Source of the DNA: Capniomyces stellatus | Lineage: Eukaryota; Kickxellomycota; Harpellomycetes; Harpellales; Legeriomycetaceae | DNA: 64,000 nucleotides | Direction of reading: 5' to 3' | Assembly (NCBI GenBank): GCA_001661515.1 | Contig: LUVW01000013.1 | Location: 534,649 to 598,648 of the forward strand | Shown: positions 1 to 13,200 of the stretch, in pieces | How the letters are laid out: every line of letters starts with the position of its first letter | How positions within the stretch are numbered: position 1 is the stretch's first letter | Program-made: the position numbers and the translations under genes | Notes under the pieces: model-generated | Databases searched by the model: none | Seen by the model: only the letters and a program-made list of their open reading frames with translations | What the model was told of the DNA's origin: nothing

Positions 1-1770
1 CAGCGTTTGCTTCTTACTGGCTAAATCTTCTGAAATTGTTGTCCTTGCTCTCGCTATTTTCTCTATTCTTTCTCTCACTGCTTTTTCACCACTTTCTCTC
101 ACTACTTTATTCCTTCTTCTTCTCCTTGACCTTTTTGCTCTGTTTTACTGTGGTGTATTTAACTGATTCCTGTGTTTATAGCAACCAATCCGCACACGCT
201 TTTGTACTCTCCGCGCCGAACCGACTTTCCACTGTGGTTCTCAAACAGTTGCTATTGCCTCTGCTCTGGCCGTATATATCCTTTTGGTTTATGTCTGCGT
301 GCGTACTTGGCACACCTAAAGCCTCTGTTGGCACGGCTGGTAGATATCTGCTAGTTTGGAAACTGGACGTGTTGTGAATATATAAATACTGTTATAAATA
401 GGTGCATGTATACATATACGTATATGTATATGTTAAGTGCTGTATACTAAAGGATGTGGTTAGAGAGTGAGTGTTGTTGGTATACTTTTTGGCTCTGATG
501 TTGATAATAGAACCGATGCTGTTACTGATACTGCTATTGTTATTGTTATAGTTATTGGCGTTGATACTTGGATTTTCGTTTATCTTTGCATATTTGTTTT
601 TTTTTCTCGCCAATTTAGCGCTTTTTTTTCAATTTCATTTTTTTATTTGATTAGTTGCGTTTATTTATCTTTAATACAATATCTTTGCTTTTTAAACATT
701 TTTCTTTTTAAAGTTGCAATTGTACTGCCATGTTATTTGCTAATCCTTTCATTGGCAATTTCAAATAATTACTTTCCAGCTTGGCATTCACTAACATTCC
801 TCGAACAAATTGTAACTGTATTCACTAATGCCATTTTGCCTTTCTTTTCAAGCAACATTAAAGTCCCCACCTATGTTAACACACTCGTTCATTTGTTACG
901 AGTCTTGCTTTTTCACTGATTGATTACCTGCTTTACTCTTATTAGTGGTGTTATTTGCTTCGCATTTTAATTGTGTTTTTGCCATATTTATTGCTTCAAT
1001 TTTGTTTTGCTTTGTTCATATTCTCTTTTGTTTAATTTATTGTTTACAGAACAATCAGCGACCAACAATGTTTTGACTTTTATTTCCAAAAAAAGATCAT
1101 TCAATGTAACCTAAAGCGTTCTGGTGCGATTCAAGTCACCGCTTTTCAATTTCTACATTCTTATTACAGGGTTTTAAAACAATACGTTTTGCTCTGTTAT
1201 TTGAATCGATAGTTATCATAAGTAGCCTTGGTTACCGATCCTAATTGATGTTAAACTTGGTTTGTACGACACTAATCATGTTTTCCTAATATTTTACAAA
1301 CTTCATTCATGCTGTTGACGATATATTTTTATGTGCTTTATATAATGCCTAGGTTTACTTTATAATGATACTGGCTTCACCGATGCACTTGCTAAATATA
1401 AAACAAGCGCTTCATTGTTTACGTCGGTTCATACTTGGGCAGCCAACCCACACTCATCCCTCCTATTAGTTTTCTCTTAATACTATAGAGATGCAGTATG
1501 TTTAGATTGAGAGTTTACTTTTTAATACACGTTATTTTATTGCCAAACTTATAGCTCAGTAAAAACAATAATTAAACTAGATAATATAAATAAAGAAAAC
1601 ATATTAAAATAGATATAACCAAGTAGGCCGAATCAAAGTGTGCAGTAATGGGTTTAATTCAAAGAGTATAATGTGCTTTGCCACTTTAATATAGTTGAAG
1701 GGGTGTATATAAAATTAGAAATTATGTCTTTTTGGACATCTGCGTATTAATTACTGGCAGTGCAGCTGAA
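1..1770. other. AT-rich flank, mostly without recognisable genes
   Basis: Apart from the possible exon at 182-312, I see no supported gene here. The first 170 bases are strongly pyrimidine-rich (CT runs), as expected of an intron or untranslated leader. The stretch nearest 1770 is the expected 3' untranslated region of the TFIIA gene, which is read leftwards. Open frames in this stretch start at non-ATG codons and have no conserved motifs. Confidence 0.5.
182..312 (+). CDS. Possible 3'-terminal exon of a gene cut by the window edge
   Basis: A good acceptor (TTTATAG) ends at about position 181. It is followed by a locally GC-richer stretch. In the frame CAA CCA ATC CGC the exon would encode about 43 residues ending TAA. 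They include a hydrophobic stretch (TVAIASALAVYILLVYVCV) that looks like a membrane segment, then a basic end. A second frame is also open through this region to about 375, so the frame is uncertain. The upstream exons would lie in the CT-rich lead-in or outside the window. I do not recognise the protein. This is inference from base composition and one splice signal. Confidence 0.2.
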
Positions 1771-3200
1771 CTACCACTCAAAGTCGCCATTAGCTTTGTG
1801 GAATAGATAGTTTCGGCCATTTACCAGCATAATTCCATCCTTTAAAACACACTTCCATTTGTTTTTGGTCCTCGAGACTTTGTCATACTGGCATAATACC
1901 ATATGTGTTGTAGCGTCGCCACCTTCATCAACCTCTTCATCATCGCTATCATCCAAATCCGAGTTAATAGCGTCCTCGTCAGGCTCATCGTCCTCTCCAT
2001 CATATCTATCGTCTTGGCCAGCGACATCGCCGTCTAGTTGATGAATTGAAATATCTTCAACATTTCTTTTGTTTTCTGGATTTGCTTTTTCTAGGTTTTT
2101 TAGCGTAGTCTCTTTGCGATTTTTGATAAAGTCTCGCCATAGCAAAATATCTGGTATGTCATTACTGCCATCATTTTGATCAAAATAAGATTGATGACGA
2201 CCAGCATTAGGACCATTGTCATACTTGAACTCTGTTTTAACATTAGGGTTTCCACTGGTTCCCCTTTGCGAGCCTCCGTTTTGCCGATTAAGTTCAGTGG
2301 TGTTTTTATCGTTATCGATTATTGATGTTATGGAGTTGTAAGACTGCTGAGGGTTGTTGGGTAGGTATATTGGCGGTCGTCCTGAAAGACCCTCGTTGCG
2401 ATTTGCCTCGTTATCATTGTCATAATCATCCTCATCCAGACCCAAATTTTTTTTTCCGGATTGCGCTAATGTTGCTAAAGTCGCTGCCGAAGCAACATTT
2501 CTCGAATTGGGCGCATTGATAATTGATGCAAGCGATGCTGCGCTCGTTCCAGGGAATCTTGAGTCTGTGCCATTTTCGTACATGTTTTGATTTAGAATGT
2601 TAGAATTGCCATTATCCATCTCGTCGCCACTTTCTTCATCTTGATTAAGCTCATTCTCGTTATCATCATCTAGTTCCTCGCGTACGTTTTTGTTGGAATT
2701 TCCTTTACCACCTTTCTTTGTCGAGCTCTCGACTTTTGCTTTCCCCGTACTTTCTTCGTAGTATCCATCAGCCCCATCTTCGTTTGTGAAGCTAGCTACT
2801 CTGGAATCGATAATATTTCTTTCCCAAGACTGTATTTTTATCAAAGTTGAAAAGTGAATGGTTTCAGAAATTAAATAAGAGATCAATTGATTAATTTTAT
2901 ACTAACATTTATTCTGACAATTTAACGAATTATAGAGACGTACTCTTTGTAGCTCCTGTAAAACGCTTAGATCTACACCACTATCCTCGAAATCTCTTTG
3001 TACATTTCTAATAACATCCTCGATTACTTGCTGGTATATATTGGCCTAGTTTGTTTATATATATGTATGTATCATCTTTGTTTATTTTTTGTAATCTGGT
3101 TCAGTATAAATTGTGAGCCCAAATCTGCGGTTGCTTTTAATAAAAAATCTCAAATCTTTCAATTGGATTGAATGAAAATTACCACTACAGAGTTAGACAT
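1771..3200 (-). CDS. TOA1: TFIIA large subunit (alpha/beta)
   Basis: Large subunit of general transcription factor TFIIA, which stabilises TBP on promoter DNA. Three exons are supported: 3189-3200, 2944-3045 and 1771-2829, with introns of 143 and 114 bp. The joined protein is 390 residues. The N-terminus reads MSNSANIYQQVIEDVIRNV and continues through LQELQR/SWERNI across intron 2, which matches the helical N-terminal domain of the family. A long acidic, Asn/Gly-rich linker follows. The C-terminus is the diagnostic beta-barrel: VLCQYDKVSRTKNKWKC, then KDGIMLVNGRNYLFHKANG, ending GDFEW at the stop, as in other TFIIA proteins. The start sits on a 12-nt first exon whose four residues match the family N-terminus. 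Confidence 0.95.
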
Positions 3201-6200
3201 CCTTAACAGAACTTGTTCGGTAGTTTAATCTGACTGATAGCTTGTATTTAAATTGTGTTCGTATTGATGTTGCGTGTATACACTTGGCTTGAATTCCCCC
3301 TTAAGCTGCGTAAAATTCTGCTGGATTTAGTTGAAGAAATTAAAAAAGCCCGATTTCCTTGCTTTTGCTTTATTTATTTTTACTTTGTATTGCTCTTTGG
3401 TATTATTTTTTTTCCTGGTTCACTGCTTATTCCTTGTTTGTATTTATAATATTTTGTTATCACTGCCTTAGAGTAACGATGGTTTCAAAATATTCTAATC
3501 ATGCACTAGAATCACTTACTCAAGAATACTAAAACTACTAAACAGTTTATTGTCCAACTTTGTACATATAAAAAAATGCACCTTTATCGCCATTTTTTTC
3601 TGTTATTCCTCTTGTTTTCAATATTAAAAAAAATATTTTTATTCAATTTTTTGGAATAGGTTAATTGTGCCAAATGTTGGCTATTGGTTCTGTTGTTATT
3701 TATTTCCTGAAGGTCGCATCGCTTTATTCACATCTAATTAGTGCTGCTTTAGCACCGCCGAAGCTATATAATTTAGTAGCTTTACCCCCTCAACTAGATT
3801 CTACTGTACGATTACTAGCCAATAGTGTCTACTACACCTGTTTACCACTTCTGCCTGTGAGATTCATTTATTTAATATATTAGCAATTACTAGTGTCAAC
3901 ATTGTTTCTTTTAATTGATTTTATAGGGTTGTTTTTATTTTTATTTTTATTGCTAGTAGGTTGTTTCTGTTGTTGAAATTAGTTGGTTTTTTTATTAATA
4001 CATTCACTACACCTTTTTAAAAAAAAGTAATAAAAAAAAACACAAAAAAAAATAAGCTACCTGCGCTAACAGCAAAAATTATTTATTTAGTTTGCTTTTT
4101 TGCAAACTGATGTTGCATTTACAGATACCAGCTGTTAACTATATATTTGTAACTGGGTTTACTATTTAATTTGGTTTAATTATAAATTACATCTAAAACT
4201 AAAGCTGGTTAACCGCAGTTGCTGCTAGAAACCACAGCAGCATATCGGTACTACATAATCCTAACGGCATTCTGTTTTTTAGACTAGCTGTTTTCAAAGG
4301 CTTCAAGTGGTAGCGCGTTAACAAAGTCTAGCTGTGTAATCTTTATGGCAGTTGGGGTATCTTTTGCGGAACTACTTGATTCTGTTTGTTCTAAAAAAGT
4401 TTAAAGGAACCCGCTATTTCGTATTAGTTGAAACCTACTACTCTGTATCATCAAAAAGCTTATTATTATTTGAGTAACTAGCTGATGCTTGCAGTCATAA
4501 GCTACTCTTGGTCTGGTATGTGTTATTTTAACTAGTGTTTGGATCTCTCGTTTGTAATCATACTATTGGGGTTTGTAGCTAGTAGGCTTAGAGTGGTTTC
4601 TAGGCTGGTAAATTAAACTGTCACGATATTATGGCGATGGTAGCTGTTGATATAATAAAACTGTATGATTAAACATAGCGCTGTTGGGGCTTATAACGGG
4701 TATATAGCTGTTTCTAAACAATATCTTCTATTGGCATTTGTTACAGTCTGTATTGCTTAGTTTTATTTCCGGCATTCCTTTATTGGATTCAAATATGATA
4801 TATTGATACATTTTCAAGACTTGTTGAAACTCCGGACTAAATAAACACCAACAAATGTTGTTGAATATACGTAGTTCACTGGTCTAGCCGGCTGTAACCG
4901 ATGATGAAAGTAGATGTTTTGCATTTGTCGTGTAAATTGTGCATATTGAGTGTTAAATTGGCCTAAATTAATGCCACGTATTTATATATAATGGACCAGC
5001 TCATATTTACTTACTGAGCCTTGAGTACACTACTTGGTGACTTTGATTACAGTCATGAAGTGAAGTTTATTTTTGTGCTCAATTAGGATGTTTTTTTTTT
5101 TTTTTTGAAAGCTCCTACTGATATTTTCTGATCAGTAGCAAAAGCCTTCTTAAGCAATATTTAATTAGCTGGTGAAACGTACTTGGCCAATGGGTGCAAG
5201 AGTCATTTTACTCGGCGACAGCTTAAACGCGTATTCACATACTCGATAGCCAATTTTTTTAACTGTATCCCAATTTGGTTTTTATCGGTTTCTTTTTATA
5301 TTTGGATTTATTATATTATTGTATCGTTTTAGTTGCAGCAGAAGGTTACTTTTTTTTTTATAGGAAATAAGAGTTCACTTTGAAGCTCAAGAACCAACCG
5401 ATTATGATTTATTTTAGCACAGTTTTCTTATACCCAATCAAATATTTTTCTCAATAGCTTTACTTCCTCTTTAATTTTTCTTTGTCCTTGATAAAGCTGA
5501 TGGATGAATAGCTTTGTAGATATTCATGTTAATTATTAACTCCAGTCATCAAGTTAGCTGAATTATTTAACTAACATCAAGCTTATTTCATCTTATCTTT
5601 GACCTCATATTATACAACTCACCAAAAATTTAGCAAACCCACTGATTGCAATTTGTAAATAAGTAATAATAGGTGGGTTTGATTTTTACAAGCAAAGTTT
5701 TTTTTAACTGCAAGCAGTATTCGTTTTTTATTGGGACAAGAAATGTTCAAATTTGGATTTTGTTTAAAAAAAATTATTAAAAGGCGAACTAATGAAATAG
5801 ATAAATTGCGATTTTCATAATATCCAGTAACTTGTGCCTATTATAGCTTAGGATTACAATTCAAGCTTTTTTGCAACTCTATAAATTGCTTGAAAATGGT
5901 AATTATCCCCTCTATTTATGCGTCATTACATCAGTTTTTGACTATTGGGATATTGATTTCCACTGAGCATAAACGCATTAAATGACACAATTGAACCTTG
6001 TTACCTTTTCTATTTGAATTATGTTATACTTGAATTTGCCAATTATCAATTCCATGGATTTAAATACGTATTTAGATTGTCGAGGATCCTAGTTTTACAG
6101 GGGTCGTATTATTTTTACAGAGCCAAATTTCACAGTAATTAGCTATTGGGCTCGTTTAAGGATACCATATGTTAATATCATATTTATACAGGTATGGAAA

Positions 6201-6817
6201 AATGCGACAATTTATAATCATTGAAATGTTATTGTATACCATGGGAAATACAGGTCTACGATTTTGATGTTGAATTGCATCAATATATAAAAAGTATTTC
6301 AATGTAAAACCACAACAGTTGTTTTTGAACTTTATGAGAATCGGTTTCTCATAACAATATACACGTTCTGTTTGTTCTGTTCGTTCTACTATAATGTCCA
6401 TATACAATAGCTGATTCTCTGAGCAGCCAAAATAATTACCAATCACGAGTTATATTCGCTTCGGAATTCGTCCAGCGTGTTATTCAACTAACGGTATAAT
6501 ACGCTGTTCTTTGTGCTAGTTTGAGGAAGTTGAAACGCAATCTTCCAATTAAAAACAACATATAAGTGGGTGTTACGGAACGTTTGGGTGAATATAAACG
6601 CCAAGGTGGTAGTGCCTAGTTTGTATTGGCAGAGTGCTTGGGATTACAAAATCAAGTGTATACAGCCGATAGGATGTGTGGATTGTCAGTTAAGACGTCT
6701 AGAAACAAGCATTTTATTTTGGCGCCTTTGTTGTTTTTCATTGTTGATTTGTGCTCAAAATAAAATAAAGAAAAGTTGTAATAGCCGATGTTGATAGTCG
6801 ATAGCTATTGGTGATAG
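3201..6817. other. Gene-poor AT-rich region upstream of TOA1
   Basis: About 3.6 kb with no recognised gene on either strand. It should contain the TOA1 promoter near 3201-3500. Homopolymer T and A runs are frequent (for example 5090-5106 and 5350-5360). A 96-codon minus-strand frame at 6156-6446 has no motif I recognise and no supporting splice signals. No second pol III B-box-like tRNA signal was seen. Confidence 0.5.
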
Positions 6818-7602
6818 CTAATGCCGTCTAAATGTAAAGCTTAAATTCAAATTGTTGAAAGAATCAGCCGCTGAACTCAACGATTCCTTTGCATCCGAGT
6901 GGTTGTTGAGGAAATTCGTGTCGTTTTTTGAATATTTATAATTGATGCATCATTGCTCATAGCTTGGATTGTTGAATTTGTCATTGTCCAGTGACATTTC
7001 CAAGTTGAAGGGGGAGGAGAAAATTTCTTTGCTAATAAGTAAATAATTTTGCCTCCAAGGGTTTAATTTGCGAAAGAAAGGTGTCAGCTTCATTAGAGCC
7101 GACCTAATTTGGTTAGTTTATTATCTTTTAATAGTTGCTGCAAACCTTCTTGTCACTTTAACCCCTGTACTTGGTCTTCCGTCATAGTTCCTTTCTTTAT
7201 AGTAGCACCTTTTGTCACCAACAATCATAATATGATAGCAATAGTCGGTAAGCACAGATCAACGTCCTCATATATTATTCGGTTTGTAGTCATGTAAAGA
7301 TGGGCGAAGAAGTCATAGTTTTGCTGATTGTATATCCCAGGCGGACAGATACCTTCAACTCTGGTTGTCCTCTAGAATCAAAGTAAAGTCCATTATTATT
7401 TATTTGTTACTGAGTAGTGCTTGTGTATTAAAAAGGACTCACACAGTGGGTGAGCTGATTTATTTAGCGTGATTAGGACTTTGTTCTTTCCAACCATTGA
7501 AATTGGGCCTAATTGTTCACAAATACCAAAACGGAAAAGCAATATTGTTCTCTCATTTGAACTATTTATTAAGCAGAACCACCATTGGAGAACAATGAAC
7601 AT
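6818..7602 (-). pseudogene. Decayed coding relic, family not recognised
   Basis: Reading leftwards, an acceptor-like TTGATTCTAG at about 7372 is followed by an exon-like frame starting RTTRVEGICPPGIYNQQNYD. It stays protein-like for about 90 codons but is broken by TGA at 7225-7227, TGA at 7153-7155 and TAA at 7093-7095. A different frame then opens at ATG 7093 (MKLTPFFRKLNPWRQNY) and runs to TAG at 6818-6820. It is interrupted by a TGA at 6950-6952. Further upstream, about 7440-7560, another frame reads FGICEQLGPISMVGKNKV and ends at a GTGAGT donor-like site, but its phase does not join the next piece. Stops plus frame breaks suggest a pseudogene. The family is unknown and chance open frames are possible. 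Confidence 0.35.
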
Positions 7603-8540
7603 GGCGATTTGCTAATTGATTTTAGGATTCCAAAAAAAGTTTCATGCTCAAATTACAATCAATTTTTACAAGTAAAAAAAAGGCTCGTTATCAAGTTTCT
7701 TGGTGATTTATAATTTGAAGTTTGTATAGCTTCGTTTAATGGATTAAAGTGGACAAATAAAATTACAATATTACACACAAATTTAATTAAAACACATTGA
7801 CTGAGGTACAGCTAAAATAAATGGTTCTACCCCTATTAGTACATATATATATTTTTAACCACCCAATTAAATATACTGAACAGTAAATTCAAACAGTGGA
7901 TCTTATTTGAGAAAATACATCCGTATCGGAAAAAGTGCCACTTAAATATAACTGTTGTTTTTATTGGCTCAGTAAAGCGAGTAAACGTAAATTTAGTATT
8001 GGGAAGACTTGTAAAGTTTGGTCCAGGTTACATAACGAGTTTTATTCTTCAAACATTTAACACGGATATACATTGTGAATATAGTTGGGGAAAAGGTAAA
8101 AACGAGAGGTGGAAACAACAAGATGGAAAACAAAAAATAACATTAAGACAAAAAAAATGATTGATAATTATTTTTAATATTTTTATTAATAATGCTTACT
8201 AAACCCGTTTAGATTACGCTTTCTTTACTCAGGAAACCACACATCACATAAAGCAGCTTTATTTAATCAAGTATGTAGAAGGTTTAGCTATTTGAGCCAA
8301 ACTACTTTTAATATAACTGTGTAAGTTTGTACCTCACTTCCCAATTAGTGTACATTTATCGAATTTATTTATTCTATTCCGCCTCGTTTCTTTTAAATAT
8401 CCCTTTTTAATACTGAAATACAAAGGCAAATAATACACCAAAGGGTAGAAGGTAATTCAGAATAAAAGTGTTCGCTGTATACCAATATCTGACTAGCCCA
8501 TAAACTATACTCAAAAACATATATATATACACATTTATAT
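7603..8540. other. AT-rich spacer before the hexamer array
   Basis: No gene supported. The stretch is AT-rich and has a short TA-rich microsatellite immediately left of the array (about 8519-8530). I see no terminal inverted repeats that would mark an intact transposon. Confidence 0.45.
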
Positions 8541-9107
<567 letters not shown>

Positions 9108-9210
9108 TCCTTTAACATTACTCGCGTACCTTTCAACTTTCAAAGATAAAGTCACAAAAGAGTGAGACTGGACCAATAATTCTCAGCCATTCAGAATCAA
9201 AAGTATCATC

Positions 9211-9828
9211 ATGCCTAGATTCAAAATAGAGATTTCAGAGCACATAATAAGAGACCCTGAGCTGAAAAGAGGGGTAAGGTGTAAATACTGCAACCATAAC
9301 ATTGCAAGTCATCATTCGGACAGATGGAGAAGCCATTTAGCCAACTGTGGTGCTGCACCAACAATGATCAGAACCAGAATGAGACATATAAGAACAATCA
9401 AACACTCGGACATTGGCACCCCCCAAGAGAATAGAGAGGATGAGCCAATTATTAACTCTTTTCCACCTAAAGATAAAGGCAAAAATATACGAATTACACC
9501 CCGGATATCAGCTTTAATTTCACCAGAAGCTGAAGGAGGCGCTAGTATAAACGGCATTAGCGCTACAACACATGTTACCGTTAACATGGAGCGACGGAAT
9601 TATGAGTCTATAACTGAACCTGAGCTGGCAAAAGCGCTCGATTATCGATTGGCAAAGTTAATGTACGACACTGGAATGCCGTTTGATATTGTCAGCCACC
9701 CTTCCTTTGTTATGTTTATGTCGATGATGAGACCATCGTATCGTTTACCCACACCAAGCAAGGCCTCAACGCTGATATCTCTTGTTAAATCTAATGCTTT
9801 TACTGATGAAGGCGTTCTTAAAGAGTAA
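9211..9828 (+). CDS. Truncated BED-finger / hAT-like transposase fragment
   Basis: A 205-residue ORF starting at ATG 9211 and ending TAA. Residues about 20-50 carry a BED-type zinc-finger pattern, CKYCNHNIASHH then WRSHLANC, i.e. C-x2-C ... H-x3-C. A polar linker follows. Residues about 140-190 resemble the start of the hAT/DUF659 RNase-H-like region: RLAKLMYDTGMPFDIVSHPS, then the MRPSYRLPTPSK type. The ORF stops where the catalytic core should continue; intact hAT transposases are several hundred residues longer. It is therefore either a transposon relic or a small domesticated DNA-binding protein. No terminal repeats or target duplication were seen. It begins about 100 bp after the hexamer array. 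Confidence 0.6.
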   Translation: MPRFKIEISEHIIRDPELKRGVRCKYCNHNIASHHSDRWRSHLANCGAAPTMIRTRMRHIRTIKHSDIGTPQENREDEPIINSFPPKDKGKNIRITPRISALISPEAEGGASINGISATTHVTVNMERRNYESITEPELAKALDYRLAKLMYDTGMPFDIVSHPSFVMFMSMMRPSYRLPTPSKASTLISLVKSNAFTDEGVLKE

Positions 9829-10226
9829 ACCCAAAAGCCAGCATAGTTATTAAAGCCTTTATTTGTATTCTCATTCAATAACGCTCATGGTTTTTATGAC
9901 TTTAAACTGATCTTGTATAAACTGAAGCTTATAAAATAACTAATTTGTTTATTTTTTAATCCACACCAACTACTTTTTGCTCTAGATTTATCATATTTTC
10001 ATTTTCATTTTCATTCTCATTTTCATTTGCTTTTGCTTTTGCTTTTTACTTGATTTTTTTCATTTTCTTTTATTGTAATGCACCATTTGATGCTTATATT
10101 TGTTCCGGACATAGTTTGCCATTTTTAATAAAACGCATTTTGTCCTTAGAAACTAACAAAACTCGTCTTTATACCACTAGGGTATATTTAAACCTCCCTT
10201 TTTATTTTTTATTATCCAAGGCAAAG
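9829..10226. other. Convergent intergenic spacer with TTTTCA/TTTTGC repeats
   Basis: No gene. It holds the 3' flanks of the transposase fragment (plus) and CHL1 (minus). A short tandem run of ATTTTC-type units followed by TTTGCT-type units occupies about 9994-10050. Confidence 0.6.
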
Positions 10227-13200
10227 CTAAGATTTGATAACATGACTAAAGAAAGTCGGTATTGTATTGACAACAGACTCGAGAGTGTTTGCATCAAGAC
10301 TGGCAACTGTTCTACTGTCTCTTGCCGTGTGGGCATTAGGCAAAACTTGACTTCCAAGCGCCCATAATGGCAGTTTTTTTACAATTCTAGGATTGGTGTA
10401 CCGTCTATCCATCAAGATTATGATAGCATAATCATTTATATGTCTAATGGCTCTTCCTATTACAAAAAAGATATTGTTGTTAATCGTTGTTATCGTTTTA
10501 CCAACGCTGTATTCGTTCAAATACACATTGAGCCAACGTCACTTGGCTGCCGAGCGGATAGCAAACAATTACGCAACTTAGTATGTAGTAGCTACCTATG
10601 GACTGGTTAACAGCTCGCATGCATAGGTTCTCGTAGTACTCGGATCCAGCAGAACTCATCTTTAGCTTTTCAGGGACATGAGATGATGGCTTTGAAGAAG
10701 TAGCAGCTTTTTGACCAGTACCTGGCCCCATGCTTGCTTGCAGAGTTCTTGATTGATAAAATCTTATCTTTTCGGTAAGTTCAACGGATCCGAGGTTTGG
10801 ATATGGCATACCAATCATAATAACAGCCCTAATGTAAAAAATACAATTTTGATTTATAGTGATCAAACAAACTAGACTTTACTCCAATCCCTGTTCCAAA
10901 AAAACCTAATTTATCAGAAGCTCACATAATGCAGCCCGCAATGTCATTTTTGTTTGCAGTACAAGCACTAGACCAAAGTGACACATCTTACCTAGCCATT
11001 TCATCAGAGAAATCTATTCCCTCGCTCATATTTCCGCCAACAACAGCAAAAAGAACTGCACCACCACACCTATCTATTTCGGCTTTATACGAAACTAGAA
11101 CGTTCTGAATACTCGTTTCTTTAATCTCTCCAAACGGAGTCTTGCGCTTATCCGTCAAGACATGCTTAGTTGATAAAGAGGCTAGCGAGACCGCGCTATC
11201 AACATATTTTACCTGGCTTCCAATATTTGTTTTGGGCTCCACAAAAAGGCTTTTACAACGTCTTATGCCATCCATAATACGGGCTTGAGTCCAGTTTTCC
11301 AAAGCCTTATTTAAAAACGAGTACGATGGAAAAAACACAACTACACCACCAGGAATAGGCTCAATAACTCTTAAAAGCGAACGCCCAATATCAGTTACCT
11401 AAATACAGACAGTAAATCAGTTAAAGAATTGACAAACACAAAAAGTATTCAGCCAAGATAGTCTGGGATGGATGGTATTTGCGTGCTTTGTGTCGATCAA
11501 GTAGAAAGATATTGCCTCGCCAACCAAACAGGAAAGAATAAAACAAAAACAAAAAAATCCAGAGCAAGGATACTAGCATTACCGTATTGGGGTTCGACTG
11601 AGAAGAAAAGTTGAGACATAGCTCTTTGCCAGATATACTTGACCCTACGACTATAGTTTTAATATTCGACTTGGGCACTACATGCGCGCATTCAAATACG
11701 TGAAGAGGTTTTAGCTTGTTATTTTTTGTGGGATAGGAAGTCGTATTGTTAGCTTGGATTGCAAAGTTGACGCTTGTCAGTCCATGGCTAGAAGGTGGCT
11801 GCAGTGTTTCTTGCTTTGCTTCAAGCCCAAGCTGCAATGCAACATCCTCAATTGGATTCATTGTTCCTCCTGCAAGAATAACAGCTCTGGGTAACGTTAT
11901 TATCTCACTAAATGCATCTGAAGGATCCATTAGTATGTATTTCAGTTCTCCAGAGCTTGGAATCGGGGTTTCAGGTTTGTTTCGATCCGGATCGCCTACA
12001 TTAATAGTGACAAATACCTTTCCCGCCAAAGAGTCCGAAACCCCTAAACACGAAATAAACGACTCAACGGCCGCCAATGCCGATACCGCCGATATAGAGC
12101 TAGTTGCTAGTCGCGAGTTTGCTGGAACTGGGTCAAATTTACTATTATTGGGGCTGGGCTTCAAACCCTGTGTTTTCCTCGCTTGGTGCAAAATCCGTGG
12201 ACGTTTATTAGGCGGATCATGGCTTGTGGGTGCAATGTTTTCTTTCAATTTACCAAGTTTCTCCATTTCAACCCGGTCGTTAAACATAGAAAGTTTACGA
12301 GAAAGCTGTGAGATTTGCAAAAACTTGACAAGTTTAAACACATTGATATTCTCAACTCTAATTTCGAGAAGCAGTTCATTGGGTCCCATTACTTCTACAA
12401 TTCGGCCAGTGTGTTTATCTTTATCACTAGCGCTACCGCCATTGCTTGATGATGACATATTACCAGGTCTGCTGTCCGTGTCGGCGTTTGAGATTCTAAA
12501 CGCTTTGACCTTAGATTCAAAGTATCTGCAAATAGCACGCAATAGCGCAATCAGCTGTCGCAAATACACAGCGTTTTGTCCACTTAGCCGCTTCCAGTAC
12601 TTGTCAAAATATAACTTTACTAGCTCTCCCGCACGCTTACACACGTCCCAGGACAAAGAGGCGCCATGGGCATTGCTGATGGAGTCCACTAAATTGTGTG
12701 CTTCATCTATAACAACAATAGAGTTTTCCAAATCCAAACCTAGCGCCTTTCTGGACTCCTGGACCAGCAACAAGTTGTATGGCACAGCAACCACCTGTGA
12801 TGATGATAGTGCTTTCCGAGCACCATAGTAGGGGCACACCTGCATTCTTTTTCCAGTTTCTACCAAGTCTTCGATATCCAAAACCTGAGACTTGCAAGCT
12901 GAGACAAAGTCAAGCATGGGCGTGTGTTCTTTAGGGAGGTAGGCGCATTTTTTGGACTTTTTTACTGTTGATTTCTGTAGATCAATGCACCTTTCATTCA
13001 GCTGACTGTTTGTCGTGCAAGTACTTTTTACATCCTTGTTTATGCACAAATGCGACCGCGATCCGACAGTAACGGCACGTACTTTATCATTTCCCCAAAA
13101 TTCGGTCCTTTTAAATTCTTTTAGTGTCTGCTTCAATTGTGAATGTGTTCTTGATGCAAATATGACCTATTATAGTGTATACAGTCGTCAATGTCACTAT

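Noticed and set aside
392..919. Short plus- and minus-strand frames near the left end
   Set aside because: Non-ATG starts, extreme AT-driven composition (Phe/Ile/Asn/Tyr) and no splice context.
11746..12828. 360-codon plus-strand open frame
   Set aside because: It is antisense to the long CHL1 exon 6, whose minus-strand frame carries the DEAH and Fe-S motifs; this one has no motif.
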